Below are positions 7,589 to 16,043 of a stretch of 64,000 nt of DNA, one piece after another (positions within the stretch are counted from its first letter, which is position 1; the number at the start of each line of letters is the position of its first letter). The DNA is from Pseudobacteriovorax antillogorgiicola (lineage in GTDB: Bacteria > Bdellovibrionota_B > Oligoflexia > Oligoflexales > Oligoflexaceae). Location: contig NZ_FWZT01000022.1 of assembly GCF_900177345.1 (NCBI RefSeq), positions 62,001 to 126,000 on the forward strand, given 5' to 3'. The notes beneath the pieces were generated by a model, which saw nothing but the letters and a program-made list of their open reading frames with translations, was not told where the DNA came from and searched no databases. A program made the translations under genes and the position numbers.

Positions 7589-9703
7589 CTATTTCGAGCA
7601 GAACGCCCAATCTTGCGGTCCGTGTGCATAACCATAGCCATCTGCTCCAGCATGGATCGAGCCAAGCCAAGCATTTCTATGATAGCCAGATGCACAATCA
7701 TTCGAAGCATGCTTAAGAGTTATCAGGGCTGTCCCCCCATAAGATAGTGAACAGAGAGCCCAATCCTGTCCGCCATTACTCCAGCTAAACCCGTCTGCAT
7801 TAGCTATAATCGATCCTAGCCAAGCTACCCGAGCGTAACCGTCTGAACAGTCTTTACTTGAGTGTTTTAAAAGTACAGCCGAGCGCCCACTTATGCTTCT
7901 CGAGCAGATTCTCCAATTTTGTGGTCCATGTGCATAACCATAGCCGTCTGCACCTGCATGAATGTTTGAAATACTTGCAACCTCAGAATACCCACTCGGA
8001 CACGATCGTGATATATGCTTGATCAAAGCTGCAGAAAATTTGCAACTACCATTGTCAGATGTAGCAAGAGGGTTATAGTTAGTTGCACTAGAGTTTGTAC
8101 AACCTGGAACGATGCAACTCTTATCGTCGACCTGTGCAAGTGAATTATAATTGCTTGCAGCTGGGTTGGTACACCCTGCAGTGAACTTCTCATTTAAGGT
8201 ACAAAGTGCCCAGTTTTGTGGACCAGATTCAAACGTGAAACCATCTGCCCCTGCGTGAACACCTCCAAGCCAAGCCACTCGATTATACCCTTTAGGGCAG
8301 TCTTTTGTACTATGCTTCAAAACTGTTAATGGGACTTTCTTTTCTACCTTGCTACAAAGGGCCCAGTTTTGATTTCCATCGAAATAGTCAAAGCCATCCG
8401 CACCAACTTTTACACTTCCTAACCATGCAACACGAGAATAACCACTTGGACAGTCATTACTTGCATGCTTCAGCATTGTTTTTGGTTGAGACCGTGTTCC
8501 CAGAGAACAAAATGCCCATGAGTCCTTGCCATGATCGAACCCATAACCCTCAGTACCAAAAACAACATCCATCCAAGCAACACGCTGATACGAAGATGGA
8601 CAGTCATTTCTATTATTCTTGATTACAACATTGGGAAGATCTCTAGACTCGCTCTCGACAATAAACTCATGGAAGTATAGACCTTTAGCAACATGTCTAA
8701 TATTCTCATAGGGGGAAGCTACATCCCCTTCAGCTCCTACAAATGTTATAGCCTTATGCCCAGTCCTATGATTTAAAATTAGATTCTTTTTTGGATCAGT
8801 GAGAGCAGAAATACCCTCTCCAAATGGAGTTTTCTCAGGAAACTCGAAGTTAAATAAGCCAATAATATTAAGTTCGTTATCCAATCGATATATTAGATTG
8901 CCGTCAGTATTGTTTACAATTATCAATATTTCCTTTGTTTCAGGATCAATTGCAGCGTCGATACTTACCCCTCCGAACTCATGACCTTGATACTTCCTCA
9001 ACAGCTCTTGATTACCTCGAGGAAAAGTTGGGTCTGACGACCGAATCACTTTAATGATGCTTTCTTTTGGAGGATCTACCAATGTGTAGAACATGTAGTA
9101 GAGCCCATCTTCCGGGTGTTTGATAACTGCTGGTTGCCCGAGCCCGTAGCCACCATCATACTTATCTTCGTTTTCACTAGAGCCAGCTTTTTTCTCTGTG
9201 TTTACTTCTAAGATTGATTGCCCATTGTGAACTCGTTTGAAAGATTTTCCTCTATCTGAGGAAACAGCTACACCTACTTGTGTATAGTCTCCGCCATAGA
9301 CCTGCACATTACTGTTTGTCAGCCCTCCATAGTAGAGATAAAACTTGCCATCTACCTCTAAAATATTAGGATCACAAGTATGCTCACGGTCATGAGAGTT
9401 ATCAATGCCAGAACCTCTGAAAACAACTTTTCTATTCTGCTCCCAGTTTTTATATAGAGTTTCTATAGTGTCGGCTTCTTGATATGATACATAGTCTCCT
9501 TCCATTCCTTCTCGAGCGTAGCAAGTCCACACTTTGTACTTCTTATCAACTGGGTCATAGAGAAAGCTTGGGGCGTAGGAGTACTCATAAGATTCAGTAT
9601 GCTCCAAAACAGGACCATTTGTAGAGTACTTAAATTGCTTGTCAGAAAGAGCATAGCCTCGCCCGACTATCATAAAAGTTAAGAAAGCAAGAATTCTAGT
9701 CAT
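7589..9703 (-). CDS. secreted beta-propeller (GH43/GH32-like) protein with six Cys/Trp repeats
   Basis: A 704-residue secreted protein with a signal peptide (MTRILAFLTFMIVGRGYAL). Residues about 20-350 resemble five-bladed-propeller glycosidases or sialidase-like proteins: DPNILEVDGKFYLYYGG, QPAVIKHPEDGLYYMFY and SIDAAIDPETKEIL are blade-type motifs. No catalytic triad is assigned. From about residue 359 come six ~48-residue repeats of the form LKH-x4-DC-P-x-GY-x-RVAWLG-x8-ADGF-x6-QNWALC. They are split after the third by two copies of a CTNPxAxNYNxxA motif. The repeats probably form small disulfide-stabilised adhesion or carbohydrate-binding units. An AGGAAA site precedes the ATG. The gene is monocistronic and convergent with the glycosyltransferase operon. 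Confidence 0.75.
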   Translation of the reverse strand: MTRILAFLTFMIVGRGYALSDKQFKYSTNGPVLEHTESYEYSYAPSFLYDPVDKKYKVWTCYAREGMEGDYVSYQEADTIETLYKNWEQNRKVVFRGSGIDNSHDREHTCDPNILEVDGKFYLYYGGLTNSNVQVYGGDYTQVGVAVSSDRGKSFKRVHNGQSILEVNTEKKAGSSENEDKYDGGYGLGQPAVIKHPEDGLYYMFYTLVDPPKESIIKVIRSSDPTFPRGNQELLRKYQGHEFGGVSIDAAIDPETKEILIIVNNTDGNLIYRLDNELNIIGLFNFEFPEKTPFGEGISALTDPKKNLILNHRTGHKAITFVGAEGDVASPYENIRHVAKGLYFHEFIVESESRDLPNVVIKNNRNDCPSSYQRVAWMDVVFGTEGYGFDHGKDSWAFCSLGTRSQPKTMLKHASNDCPSGYSRVAWLGSVKVGADGFDYFDGNQNWALCSKVEKKVPLTVLKHSTKDCPKGYNRVAWLGGVHAGADGFTFESGPQNWALCTLNEKFTAGCTNPAASNYNSLAQVDDKSCIVPGCTNSSATNYNPLATSDNGSCKFSAALIKHISRSCPSGYSEVASISNIHAGADGYGYAHGPQNWRICSRSISGRSAVLLKHSSKDCSDGYARVAWLGSIIANADGFSWSNGGQDWALCSLSYGGTALITLKHASNDCASGYHRNAWLGSIHAGADGYGYAHGPQDWAFCSK
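7592..8629 (-). repeat. protein-level tandem repeat array within the beta-propeller gene
   Basis: Encodes six copies of a ~48-residue module (residues about 359-510 and 559-704) and a 48-residue insert with two CTNP-type motifs. Each module keeps two Cys, the GY, the (V/N)AW and the W of NWALC. Copies three, four and six keep HAGADG, which suggests recent duplication. Confidence 0.85.
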
Positions 9704-10095
9704 ATAAGTTTCCTCAGTAAGTGCTTGTAGTAGCTATTGCGGGAAAGTTCGAAATCTTCGAATGAAAGACAAAGCAGTCTATAAACTATTGCAGCAGCTC
9801 CGACGTGTATTTAGAATGTGATATATTATCAAGAATTTACAGTATGAATATTTAAATTTGGCACACTATTTTTTCTGGAGGTCATAACCTCTTCGAGCAG
9901 CTATAAGCAATTCGCATTCCTGAACTAGTGGTCTCACCCACAGGTAATTGCTTCGAAGCAAACCGTCAAAACTTCGCGGTAATCGTGGGACTATGCAGTT
10001 CAATCCTTGGGGATCAAGGCGGTGTCGTGGGTTGTTTCCTTTAGAAGATCTAAGCCGCCGCCTTCAAAAACTTAACTTGGCTTGAACATCAGTAA
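9704..10095. other. intergenic region without a recognised gene
   Basis: Nothing coding is convincing here. A perfect 14-bp palindrome TTGCTTCGAAGCAA occurs at 9948-9961. The right part precedes the degraded CxxCH gene and may contain remnants of its lost 5' end in other frames. Confidence 0.3.
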
Positions 10096-11211
10096 CCAAG
10101 GCCCGATGTAGCGAGACTAAAGGTTTGTCAACAAAGGTCCAAAAAAACATCGCTCAGCGATCAAACTGGTGTCTCAACGCATCCGGAGGATCCTGCCATC
10201 GATGAGGTCGAAGTCGCTTTTTTCGATCAGAGTGATTACCGCTGGAAGTTCTTCCTAGGAAACTTCAAAGAGGAGTCTCCAACCTTCTTTGATACCACCA
10301 GCACCTGTAGCCGCTGCCATGGGAACCCTGCTCGACCGATTTGGGGAGCTTACCCGGAATGGCTTGGAGCCATAGGAGACGGGGCGAATGGAGAAGCTCA
10401 GGTTCTGCGAGAGGAATATGAAAGCCTGCAGAGTGTTTTGCGTAATCCTAAGAACAATCCTCGTCTATCAAAGTTTGATTTTGTCGTCGACTATGATGAT
10501 CGCTACGACACCTACTACTTTAATCAAAACAATAATCGCATTAGCGGCGATATGCTGGGCTTGACGATGGAAATTAGTGCTAGACATTCCTACTCCCTGT
10601 TCAAACGCCTCAATCCCGAGCAGGCTAATTATTCGAAGTATGAATCGGCTTATCTGTTCGATCAAATTTGCTCGAAAACTGCGTTTGAAAAACTGTGGAA
10701 AGGTTTTGCACAAGCTCAGGAGGATGCCTTAGCGGATGAAGTTGGGAAGACGCACCGGAACTTAGTTGGGCCCACTCTGGCTGGTACGCAGTACCACTAC
10801 CTGGCAGCTCAACTTCTCGAACTGCTCGGCTTCGATGCAGCAAATGAACTCATCCTTGAACTAAGGAAGGATGAAATTGATCGCTCTGGGGAGACCTACT
10901 ACTCGGCGCTGTCTCATCAAGGTTTTTTTGCTGGGGAAGAGTCACTTAATAGTTTACTCGGGTTCTTGATGCTTCATCAGCTTGCACATGGTGATTCTGA
11001 GGTTAAATCGGTTTTGCATCATTCGCAGATGGATAAGATGGACTCCCTTTATGAGCTGACTTGGGGCTTAACTGGAAAGGCAAAAGAGTCTGCCTTTTCT
11101 TCTATAAGGTCTGCGGAAGATTATGAATTCTATTACTTTTCGAGATTTCTTGAGGATTTGCGTTTGAACTCTGACATCTGTCCGCTACTGATTGAGCGCG
11201 CTCTTAAGTAG
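10096..11211 (+). pseudogene. 5'-degraded CxxCH-motif (heme-c-like) protein gene
   Basis: An open frame runs from just after a TAA at 10093-10095 to the TAG at 11209-11211 (about 371 codons), but its first ATG/GTG/TTG codon is the TTG at 10438. The coding signal clearly begins earlier: 10201-10437 reads as a normal protein containing TCSRCHGNPARPIWGAYP, a CxxCH heme-attachment-like site followed by an aromatic-rich segment that I associate with Bdellovibrio-type secreted proteins. The likely explanation is loss or frameshifting of the 5' end, including the signal peptide. A rare start codon such as CTG or ATT, or a sequencing error upstream, could also explain it. Downstream the protein is helical with no further motif recognised. 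Confidence 0.6.
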
Positions 11212-11239
11212 TTGACCTAGAAAAAATCGAATCTCGCCA

Positions 11240-11268
11240 CTGACGCCTTATGAGTTTCTTGGTGTCAG
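11240..11268 (+). terminator. hairpin after the degraded CxxCH gene
   Basis: Stem CTGACGCC / GGTGTCAG (8 bp with one G-U pair) begins about 29 nt after the stop. No T-run follows. Confidence 0.4.
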
Positions 11269-11477
11269 GTATCCTGATACAAATTATTTCGCTTCAGTCT
11301 GAACAGCTGATTGATTTGCAAGGGTATGATGGGTTCATGTCTATTTCTGAAAGTAGTTCTGCCTCGATGAAAGGGCGTCATTTAAGTAGTTATCAAATAT
11401 TTTTAGATACTTACATATATTGAATTCGCCAGTACTTTATGCTAAATTGTCGCCCTCACTGTCCCATGGAGTTTTGG

Positions 11478-13370
11478 ATGAAATCAAGCCCCTTTCTGAT
11501 ATGCCTATTACTAGCAATGTTTATCAGCCACTGTGGAGTAAAGAAGGCAAGTAATCAACTGAATCAGAAACAGTTGACCTGTAAGCTTCCTGATGGGGCT
11601 GAACCAACCCACTATACACCAACAAATCTCTTCGAAATTCTTGATATTTCTAAATTCAAATCAACTCAAATACTTATCGACGGTACACCTAAAAGAGTTT
11701 CCATTAGCCCTTCTGGTTGCATCAATACCTTCAGAATTAATCAGGTAAAGTTAGAAAATGAATCTCTACTGATTTTACCAGAGCAAAAAGCCTTTAGCAG
11801 ATATCGCTCTTCAAAAAAGGAAATCCTTTTTGAAGTTTATAATTCAGATGATCGCATAACTTTGAATTCTCCAAGACGACACTTTAAAGCTGGCGAAACC
11901 ATCCCATTTTTAAACGGCCCTTTTACCGTCGAAACTAGATATTGCCTCGAAAGACTTGGCTCTGACTCTTGTCAGGAAGAGCCACTTTGGCAAAACAGCG
12001 AACTTGAAGAATTTAGCAACAACGTGCAGGTGCAACCCGAATGGGAAGGCAGCTTTCGTATTCACATTTTGAGTCAAGATTCTTTTGGAATCGTAAAACA
12101 AGATAGCTTCGATGTTGACTTCAACAGCAGCATGCCATCCCTTGATGTCGACTTCAAGTACTTCTCTCCAAGTCTTACCTATAATGGAATTATGGTACGC
12201 GAAATCAACCCTAACTACAAAATTGGTTTTTCTACAAATCGCCCTCTTGAAACGATGAATATAGAATACTGCATCGAGGACTATTTAGTTCCTGAAGAAT
12301 TACGAACTTGTGAATGGCAAGATTTCGACCCCTTTGATCCTAAGACCATCGAGAACGGCTGGGGTCGCGTGAAGTATAGGGGGCAGGATATCTTTGGCAA
12401 TGAAAGCATTGAATCCTCGGAACACTATATTGTACGCAAAAAATGTACCTATGAAGAGTTAGAAGCCACTGACCAATATTGCACGGATATCAAAGGGCCA
12501 GTAAACTTGGGATCCTTCGGAGGTGGAAATCCAAGCTGGAAGCTTGAACAGGTCATATCGATTCAGGGGAAGCTATTTTTAACTGGAGTTTCCACCAGCA
12601 ACCGGGACCTATTCAAAAACCTCCGTTCCGTAACCAGCCTTGAGATCTTCTCATCATTCTATGGCGAGAAAGACTTGAGTATTTTTTCAAGCCTTGAAGA
12701 AGTTCTCAACAATGTCACGATTTCATCTAATTTTACTTTGGAGTCTTTGAAAGGACTGGACCAAATAAAGTCTATTGGTGGAAAAATTGAAGTAACTTAC
12801 AATATGGCTCTTAAAAGTTTAGAGGGAATCGAACAGCTCGAATCGATCGGTCAAGAGTTACATATCACGCAACATGATCAAGTTACGAACTTCAATTTCC
12901 CTAATTTAAAGAGTGTTCCGAAGATAAAAGTTTCTGGTAATGTAGGATTAGTTTCGGCAAAATTCCCTATACTCGACAAGTCCATTGAAATCGAGCTAGC
13001 GGACAACGAAAGCTTCAAAGATCTCAGTATTCCGAACCTTAAGGCGCTTGAAGTTCTACTGATATCAAGAAATTCATCGCTCACTCGATTTAGTGGTCTC
13101 GAATCACTCGAAACTATATTTAGAGATTTTATTGTTGCTGAAAACCAAAAATTAGTTTCACTTTCATTACCTAAGCTAAGCTATATCTTCAAACTCGAAG
13201 CACTAAACAATTCTAGACTAATTGAACTATTAGGAGACAATAGGTATAGCTCTTTAGGTATAATCACAGTCAAACAAAACCCCAAGCTATGTGGCCCCCA
13301 TCAAAAGTCTTACTGGCAAATTAATAGCGATTTTGTTTTTGATTCGGAAGACAACTGCACGCAACCATAG
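11478..13370 (+). CDS. lipoprotein with receptor-L-domain-like / LRR-like C-terminal region
   Basis: The ATG at 11478 has a GGAG site 6 nt upstream and gives a lipoprotein signal (MKSSPFLICLLLAMFISHC-G), so it is preferred over the ATG at 11439. Residues about 100-300 look beta-rich and extracellular. From about residue 370 short repeats appear, such as SLEEVLNNVTISSNFTLESL, GLDQIKSIGGKIEV and GIEQLESIGQELHI. These alternate a leucine-rich strand with 'gl..l.sigg.l.i', as in receptor L domains of EGFR-like and fungal Ecm33 proteins. It is probably surface-exposed and binding, with unknown ligand. Base composition is AT-richer than the neighbours. Confidence 0.65.
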   Translation: MKSSPFLICLLLAMFISHCGVKKASNQLNQKQLTCKLPDGAEPTHYTPTNLFEILDISKFKSTQILIDGTPKRVSISPSGCINTFRINQVKLENESLLILPEQKAFSRYRSSKKEILFEVYNSDDRITLNSPRRHFKAGETIPFLNGPFTVETRYCLERLGSDSCQEEPLWQNSELEEFSNNVQVQPEWEGSFRIHILSQDSFGIVKQDSFDVDFNSSMPSLDVDFKYFSPSLTYNGIMVREINPNYKIGFSTNRPLETMNIEYCIEDYLVPEELRTCEWQDFDPFDPKTIENGWGRVKYRGQDIFGNESIESSEHYIVRKKCTYEELEATDQYCTDIKGPVNLGSFGGGNPSWKLEQVISIQGKLFLTGVSTSNRDLFKNLRSVTSLEIFSSFYGEKDLSIFSSLEEVLNNVTISSNFTLESLKGLDQIKSIGGKIEVTYNMALKSLEGIEQLESIGQELHITQHDQVTNFNFPNLKSVPKIKVSGNVGLVSAKFPILDKSIEIELADNESFKDLSIPNLKALEVLLISRNSSLTRFSGLESLETIFRDFIVAENQKLVSLSLPKLSYIFKLEALNNSRLIELLGDNRYSSLGIITVKQNPKLCGPHQKSYWQINSDFVFDSEDNCTQP

Positions 13371-13432
13371 ACTTTGCTTAAGAGGGTTTGCAGAAAACGG
13401 CATGGACTGGCTCAAAGAGCGAATAGTGCAGA

Positions 13433-14497
13433 CTAACGATTCTGTATAGACTCTAGCTTCTCCCTTTGAGTTGGTGTAAGAGCCAAGCCTTCAAGAGCCT
13501 TAGAAGCTTGCTGACGAACGAATCGCGCTGGGTCAGTCTCTGCTATTCGAAAAAGCTTTTCGATCGCCTCTGAGTCGAGCCATTCGCCATGGCCTAAAAC
13601 ACCGTTCACAGCTGCAAGACGAACAATCGCCCAATCAGCATCCAAGTTTTCTAGCACCAACAGGAAGCGCTGGTGATCCTGGACCCAGCGGCCAAGGGTT
13701 TCCACAGCCCTCCTCCTTAGCCTAACATCACGATCCATGGCATAGTTTGCCGAAACTTGTACCAGCCTTTCACGGTCTCGTCCCACGATTTCCCTTTGAG
13801 GAAGTGCATAAAAGCCTTGTCTGAGAACCTCCTTATCGCCAGAATTCTCAAGGACAGATAAGACCGTTTCTAGATGCTCATCGCTACCAGTGCCGACTCT
13901 AGTTAGCAGTTCTAAACCTAAAACTGCTTCATCGCCTGCTCCAACCTCTACCTGCTTGATCGCAAAGCTTTCTACCTGTGGGTTGCTAGCACGTCCCACA
14001 AGGGGAATCAACACATCAGCTTCTGAAGATCCTAGCTGCTCTACTAGGTAATTCAGCACTTCGGAGAGCTTGGTATCATCGTGCTGAATGTTGTCTAAAA
14101 ATAGACTTTCGAAGCGTTCATACAAATCGCTGCTTGCAGGCCGCTCCAGCTCGGACAAAGATGCAATGATTCCCTTAAAATTAGCCATATCTTGATCGTT
14201 ATCTGGAATCCTAGAAGCGCTATTAGGCGCAGAGTCAAGCTGACGATTCCTCCTGAGCGTCTTCTGAGAGTCTAGCTTTTGATGGAACGACTTACCCTGT
14301 GGCTTCTCTGAGCTCTCAGGACTTGCGGACTTATTATCACTGGAGGTTTGATCAGGCTCATTCGTGAGAGTCATAGGCATAAGGATATCATTGTGAAGCC
14401 TTGGCAATGCTTCCAACAGATCTCCGTAGAGCCATAAGAAGATCAACCCACAGGTCAATAGTAAACTGAAACCAATGATCAGTACCCGCTTAGTCAT
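13433..14497 (-). CDS. single-span membrane protein with HEAT-like repeats
   Basis: About 354 residues. The start at 14497 is chosen because AGGAT lies upstream and the protein then begins with an N-terminal anchor (VLIIGFSLLLTCGLIFLWLY). A low-complexity Ser/Pro/Lys region (about 45-95) precedes a helical domain with HEAT-repeat character, clearest in RDVRLRRRAVETLGRWVQD and ARFVRQQASKALEGLAL. HEAT domains are protein-interaction scaffolds; the partner is unknown. Its start lies 14 nt downstream of the stop of the MepA-like gene on the same strand, so the two probably share a transcript and perhaps a role at the cell wall (inference). Confidence 0.7.
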   Translation of the reverse strand: MTKRVLIIGFSLLLTCGLIFLWLYGDLLEALPRLHNDILMPMTLTNEPDQTSSDNKSASPESSEKPQGKSFHQKLDSQKTLRRNRQLDSAPNSASRIPDNDQDMANFKGIIASLSELERPASSDLYERFESLFLDNIQHDDTKLSEVLNYLVEQLGSSEADVLIPLVGRASNPQVESFAIKQVEVGAGDEAVLGLELLTRVGTGSDEHLETVLSVLENSGDKEVLRQGFYALPQREIVGRDRERLVQVSANYAMDRDVRLRRRAVETLGRWVQDHQRFLLVLENLDADWAIVRLAAVNGVLGHGEWLDSEAIEKLFRIAETDPARFVRQQASKALEGLALTPTQREKLESIQNR

Positions 14498-14511
14498 AGC
14501 CGAATCCTGTT

Positions 14512-15093
14512 TTAGCGCACAGAGACATGCAAATGGTTGTGATGCCCAACCCAGCACTTGACATAGTTAAGCTGTAGGCCAGAGCGGTAAGGAAATGGGC
14601 ACGATGTAGTGTTCTGTCGACTGCCAAAGATCTCAGGATCGTTGAACAGAATGATACGAACTCCCAAGTTTGGATCAAGATATCGACGAATTAAAGTTGC
14701 ATTAAGTCTTGAAGAATATGCTGCTGAATCTACTGTAACAGCACGCTCTTGACCATCACCCCGCACAGGGCGCATATCCACATCTTTACCGGTTCGATGT
14801 GATGAATGACCTGGAACAGGGGATCCGTCGAAGTAAGAGATATCGTTGATTCCCATGCGACCGAAAGATCTGGCATTACCAGAGGAGTGCCATCTCTGGC
14901 CCGCTTGTTGAAGACCCATGATAAGGCTCGGATCGCCGTAGAGCTTGTCAGATGTGGTCATCGTGTAGTAACCCAAACCAGCACTCGGAAGTTGGATAAA
15001 GGAATAATACTGATCATCTGTGGAATCGCTCTCTGACGAGCCGCAGGAAACATTGAGTATCAAAAGAATCATGCCTAATAGTTTAAGCTTCAT
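14512..15093 (-). CDS. MepA-like penicillin-insensitive murein endopeptidase, lipoprotein
   Basis: Putative zinc peptidase acting on peptidoglycan cross-links. The lipoprotein signal MKLKLLGMILLILNVSC-G is preceded by GAGGAG at good spacing. The Zn-binding signature of the MepA/LAS group is visible: HSSHRTGKDVDMRP (His and Asp ligands, about residues 95-110) and near the C terminus GHHNHLHVSV with the final HxH. At 193 residues it is shorter than E. coli MepA (about 270), so it is a minimal catalytic domain. It is co-oriented with the HEAT-repeat gene 14 nt downstream. Confidence 0.82.
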   Translation of the reverse strand: MKLKLLGMILLILNVSCGSSESDSTDDQYYSFIQLPSAGLGYYTMTTSDKLYGDPSLIMGLQQAGQRWHSSGNARSFGRMGINDISYFDGSPVPGHSSHRTGKDVDMRPVRGDGQERAVTVDSAAYSSRLNATLIRRYLDPNLGVRIILFNDPEIFGSRQNTTSCPFPYRSGLQLNYVKCWVGHHNHLHVSVR

Positions 15094-15332
15094 AGGTAGC
15101 TCCTCATTTGTGCTTTAATTTTTAGATTTATCTGCGGGCAAAGAGAGGGCGCAAAAAACGAAGAATCAACGGGCCGATCTACTGAAGACCCCACCTGTAC
15201 TACATCTGGATACTACCGGTCAAGAAGAACCTGTAACAACAGCATTGTGAGAAGACTAAAACTCCACAGAGTTCCAGCCCCTGGATGTGATAAGCTAAAA
15301 TCTTCGGATAGATAGTAAGAGAATCGATATTT
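15094..15332. other. intergenic region, no gene seen
   Basis: Upstream region of the MepA-like gene. No convincing coding frame. The decayed mobile-element copy begins at its right edge. Confidence 0.3.
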
Positions 15333-15490
15333 AGAGACTATTGATGTTTCGACAGATAGCTGGTCTGTCTGGATGAAAGCCAGCCTAGGAGCGAGGAAGA
15401 GACATATCGGCAATAGGGTGACGACGAGCGATATCGGATTGTACCTATCAAGGCATATCTGATGCTTTATTCAAAACGTCAACAGCCCCA
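15333..15490. mobile_element. decayed copy of the MITE-like element found intact at 41396-41557
   Basis: About 158 bp that aligns along its length with the 41.4-kb element. Shared internal blocks are CTGGTCTG, CTGGATGAA, CTAGGAGC, CATATCGGCAAT, CGAGCGA and TATCAAGGCATAT. The right end still reads GTCAACAGCCCC; the left end is eroded (GAGACTATTGATG against GGGGCTGTTGACC). It carries no gene and lies 16 bp past the response-regulator stop. Its inverted ends have diverged, so it is an old insertion. Confidence 0.8.
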
Positions 15491-15505
15491 AGTATCTGGC
15501 GAAAA

Positions 15506-15955
15506 TCAATCCAAGCTCTTGAAAAAATCCACATATTCCACCAGAGACATGGGCTTTGGCCAGAAAGCATCGGCGCCAAGATCAAGAGATTTTTCGATAT
15601 CTTCCTTGGAATTTGAGGTGCTGAGCATGACAATAGTTGGAATTTCACAAAGGATATCCCGTTGCTTCAACTCATTTAAGACATCGAAGCCATCTAAACC
15701 TGGCATATTAATGTCCAGCAGGACCATTTTTGGAGACCGCCCTTCTGCTCCAGGGGAGCAAAGCCAGGCTATAAATTCCTCTCCACTTCTAAAGAATTCA
15801 AGGTCTACCTTGCTCTTTGATTTTTTGTAGCAGTTCTCCACAATTTTTTGTTGGGCTAGATCATCGTCCACCACAACTAAAGGTCCAGTTCTATGAAACG
15901 ATTGCTGAATTGTTTCAGTTTCATTCCCTGCGAAGACGATATTATCATGATACAT
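15506..15955 (-). CDS. CheY-like single-domain response regulator
   Basis: A 149-residue stand-alone receiver domain. The acidic pocket is VVVDDD (30-32), the phosphoacceptor is Asp81 in VLLDINMPG, the switch Ser is 112 in MLSTSN, and the conserved Lys is 134 in WPKP. No output domain follows, so it should act by protein-protein contact, as in phosphorelays. The spacing between pocket and acceptor is longer than in CheY, like the Rcp1 subgroup. AGGGAG precedes the ATG. The Hpt-containing kinase at 19489-21777 is a candidate partner because no closer kinase exists, but this is only proximity. Confidence 0.9.
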   Translation of the reverse strand: MYHDNIVFAGNETETIQQSFHRTGPLVVVDDDLAQQKIVENCYKKSKSKVDLEFFRSGEEFIAWLCSPGAEGRSPKMVLLDINMPGLDGFDVLNELKQRDILCEIPTIVMLSTSNSKEDIEKSLDLGADAFWPKPMSLVEYVDFFKSLD

Positions 15956-16043
15956 AAGGCACTCCCTCTAGGTTCGCTTGTCTCTCTTCGTCAACCTTAG
16001 GAAGAAAGATCAATACAAATCCAGGATAAGTTTTAGGCTCCCC

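Noticed and set aside
8305-8622. Plus-strand open frame opposite the repeat protein
   Set aside because: Shadow of the repeat region; the protein has low complexity and no start signal.
7592-8629. Repeat DNA considered as a CRISPR array
   Set aside because: The periodicity (about 150 bp) is in codons of one long frame, with diverged DNA and no spacers; it is a protein repeat.
15213-15413. Open frame across the decayed mobile element
   Set aside because: It straddles the element end and has no start signal; a chance frame in repeat DNA.
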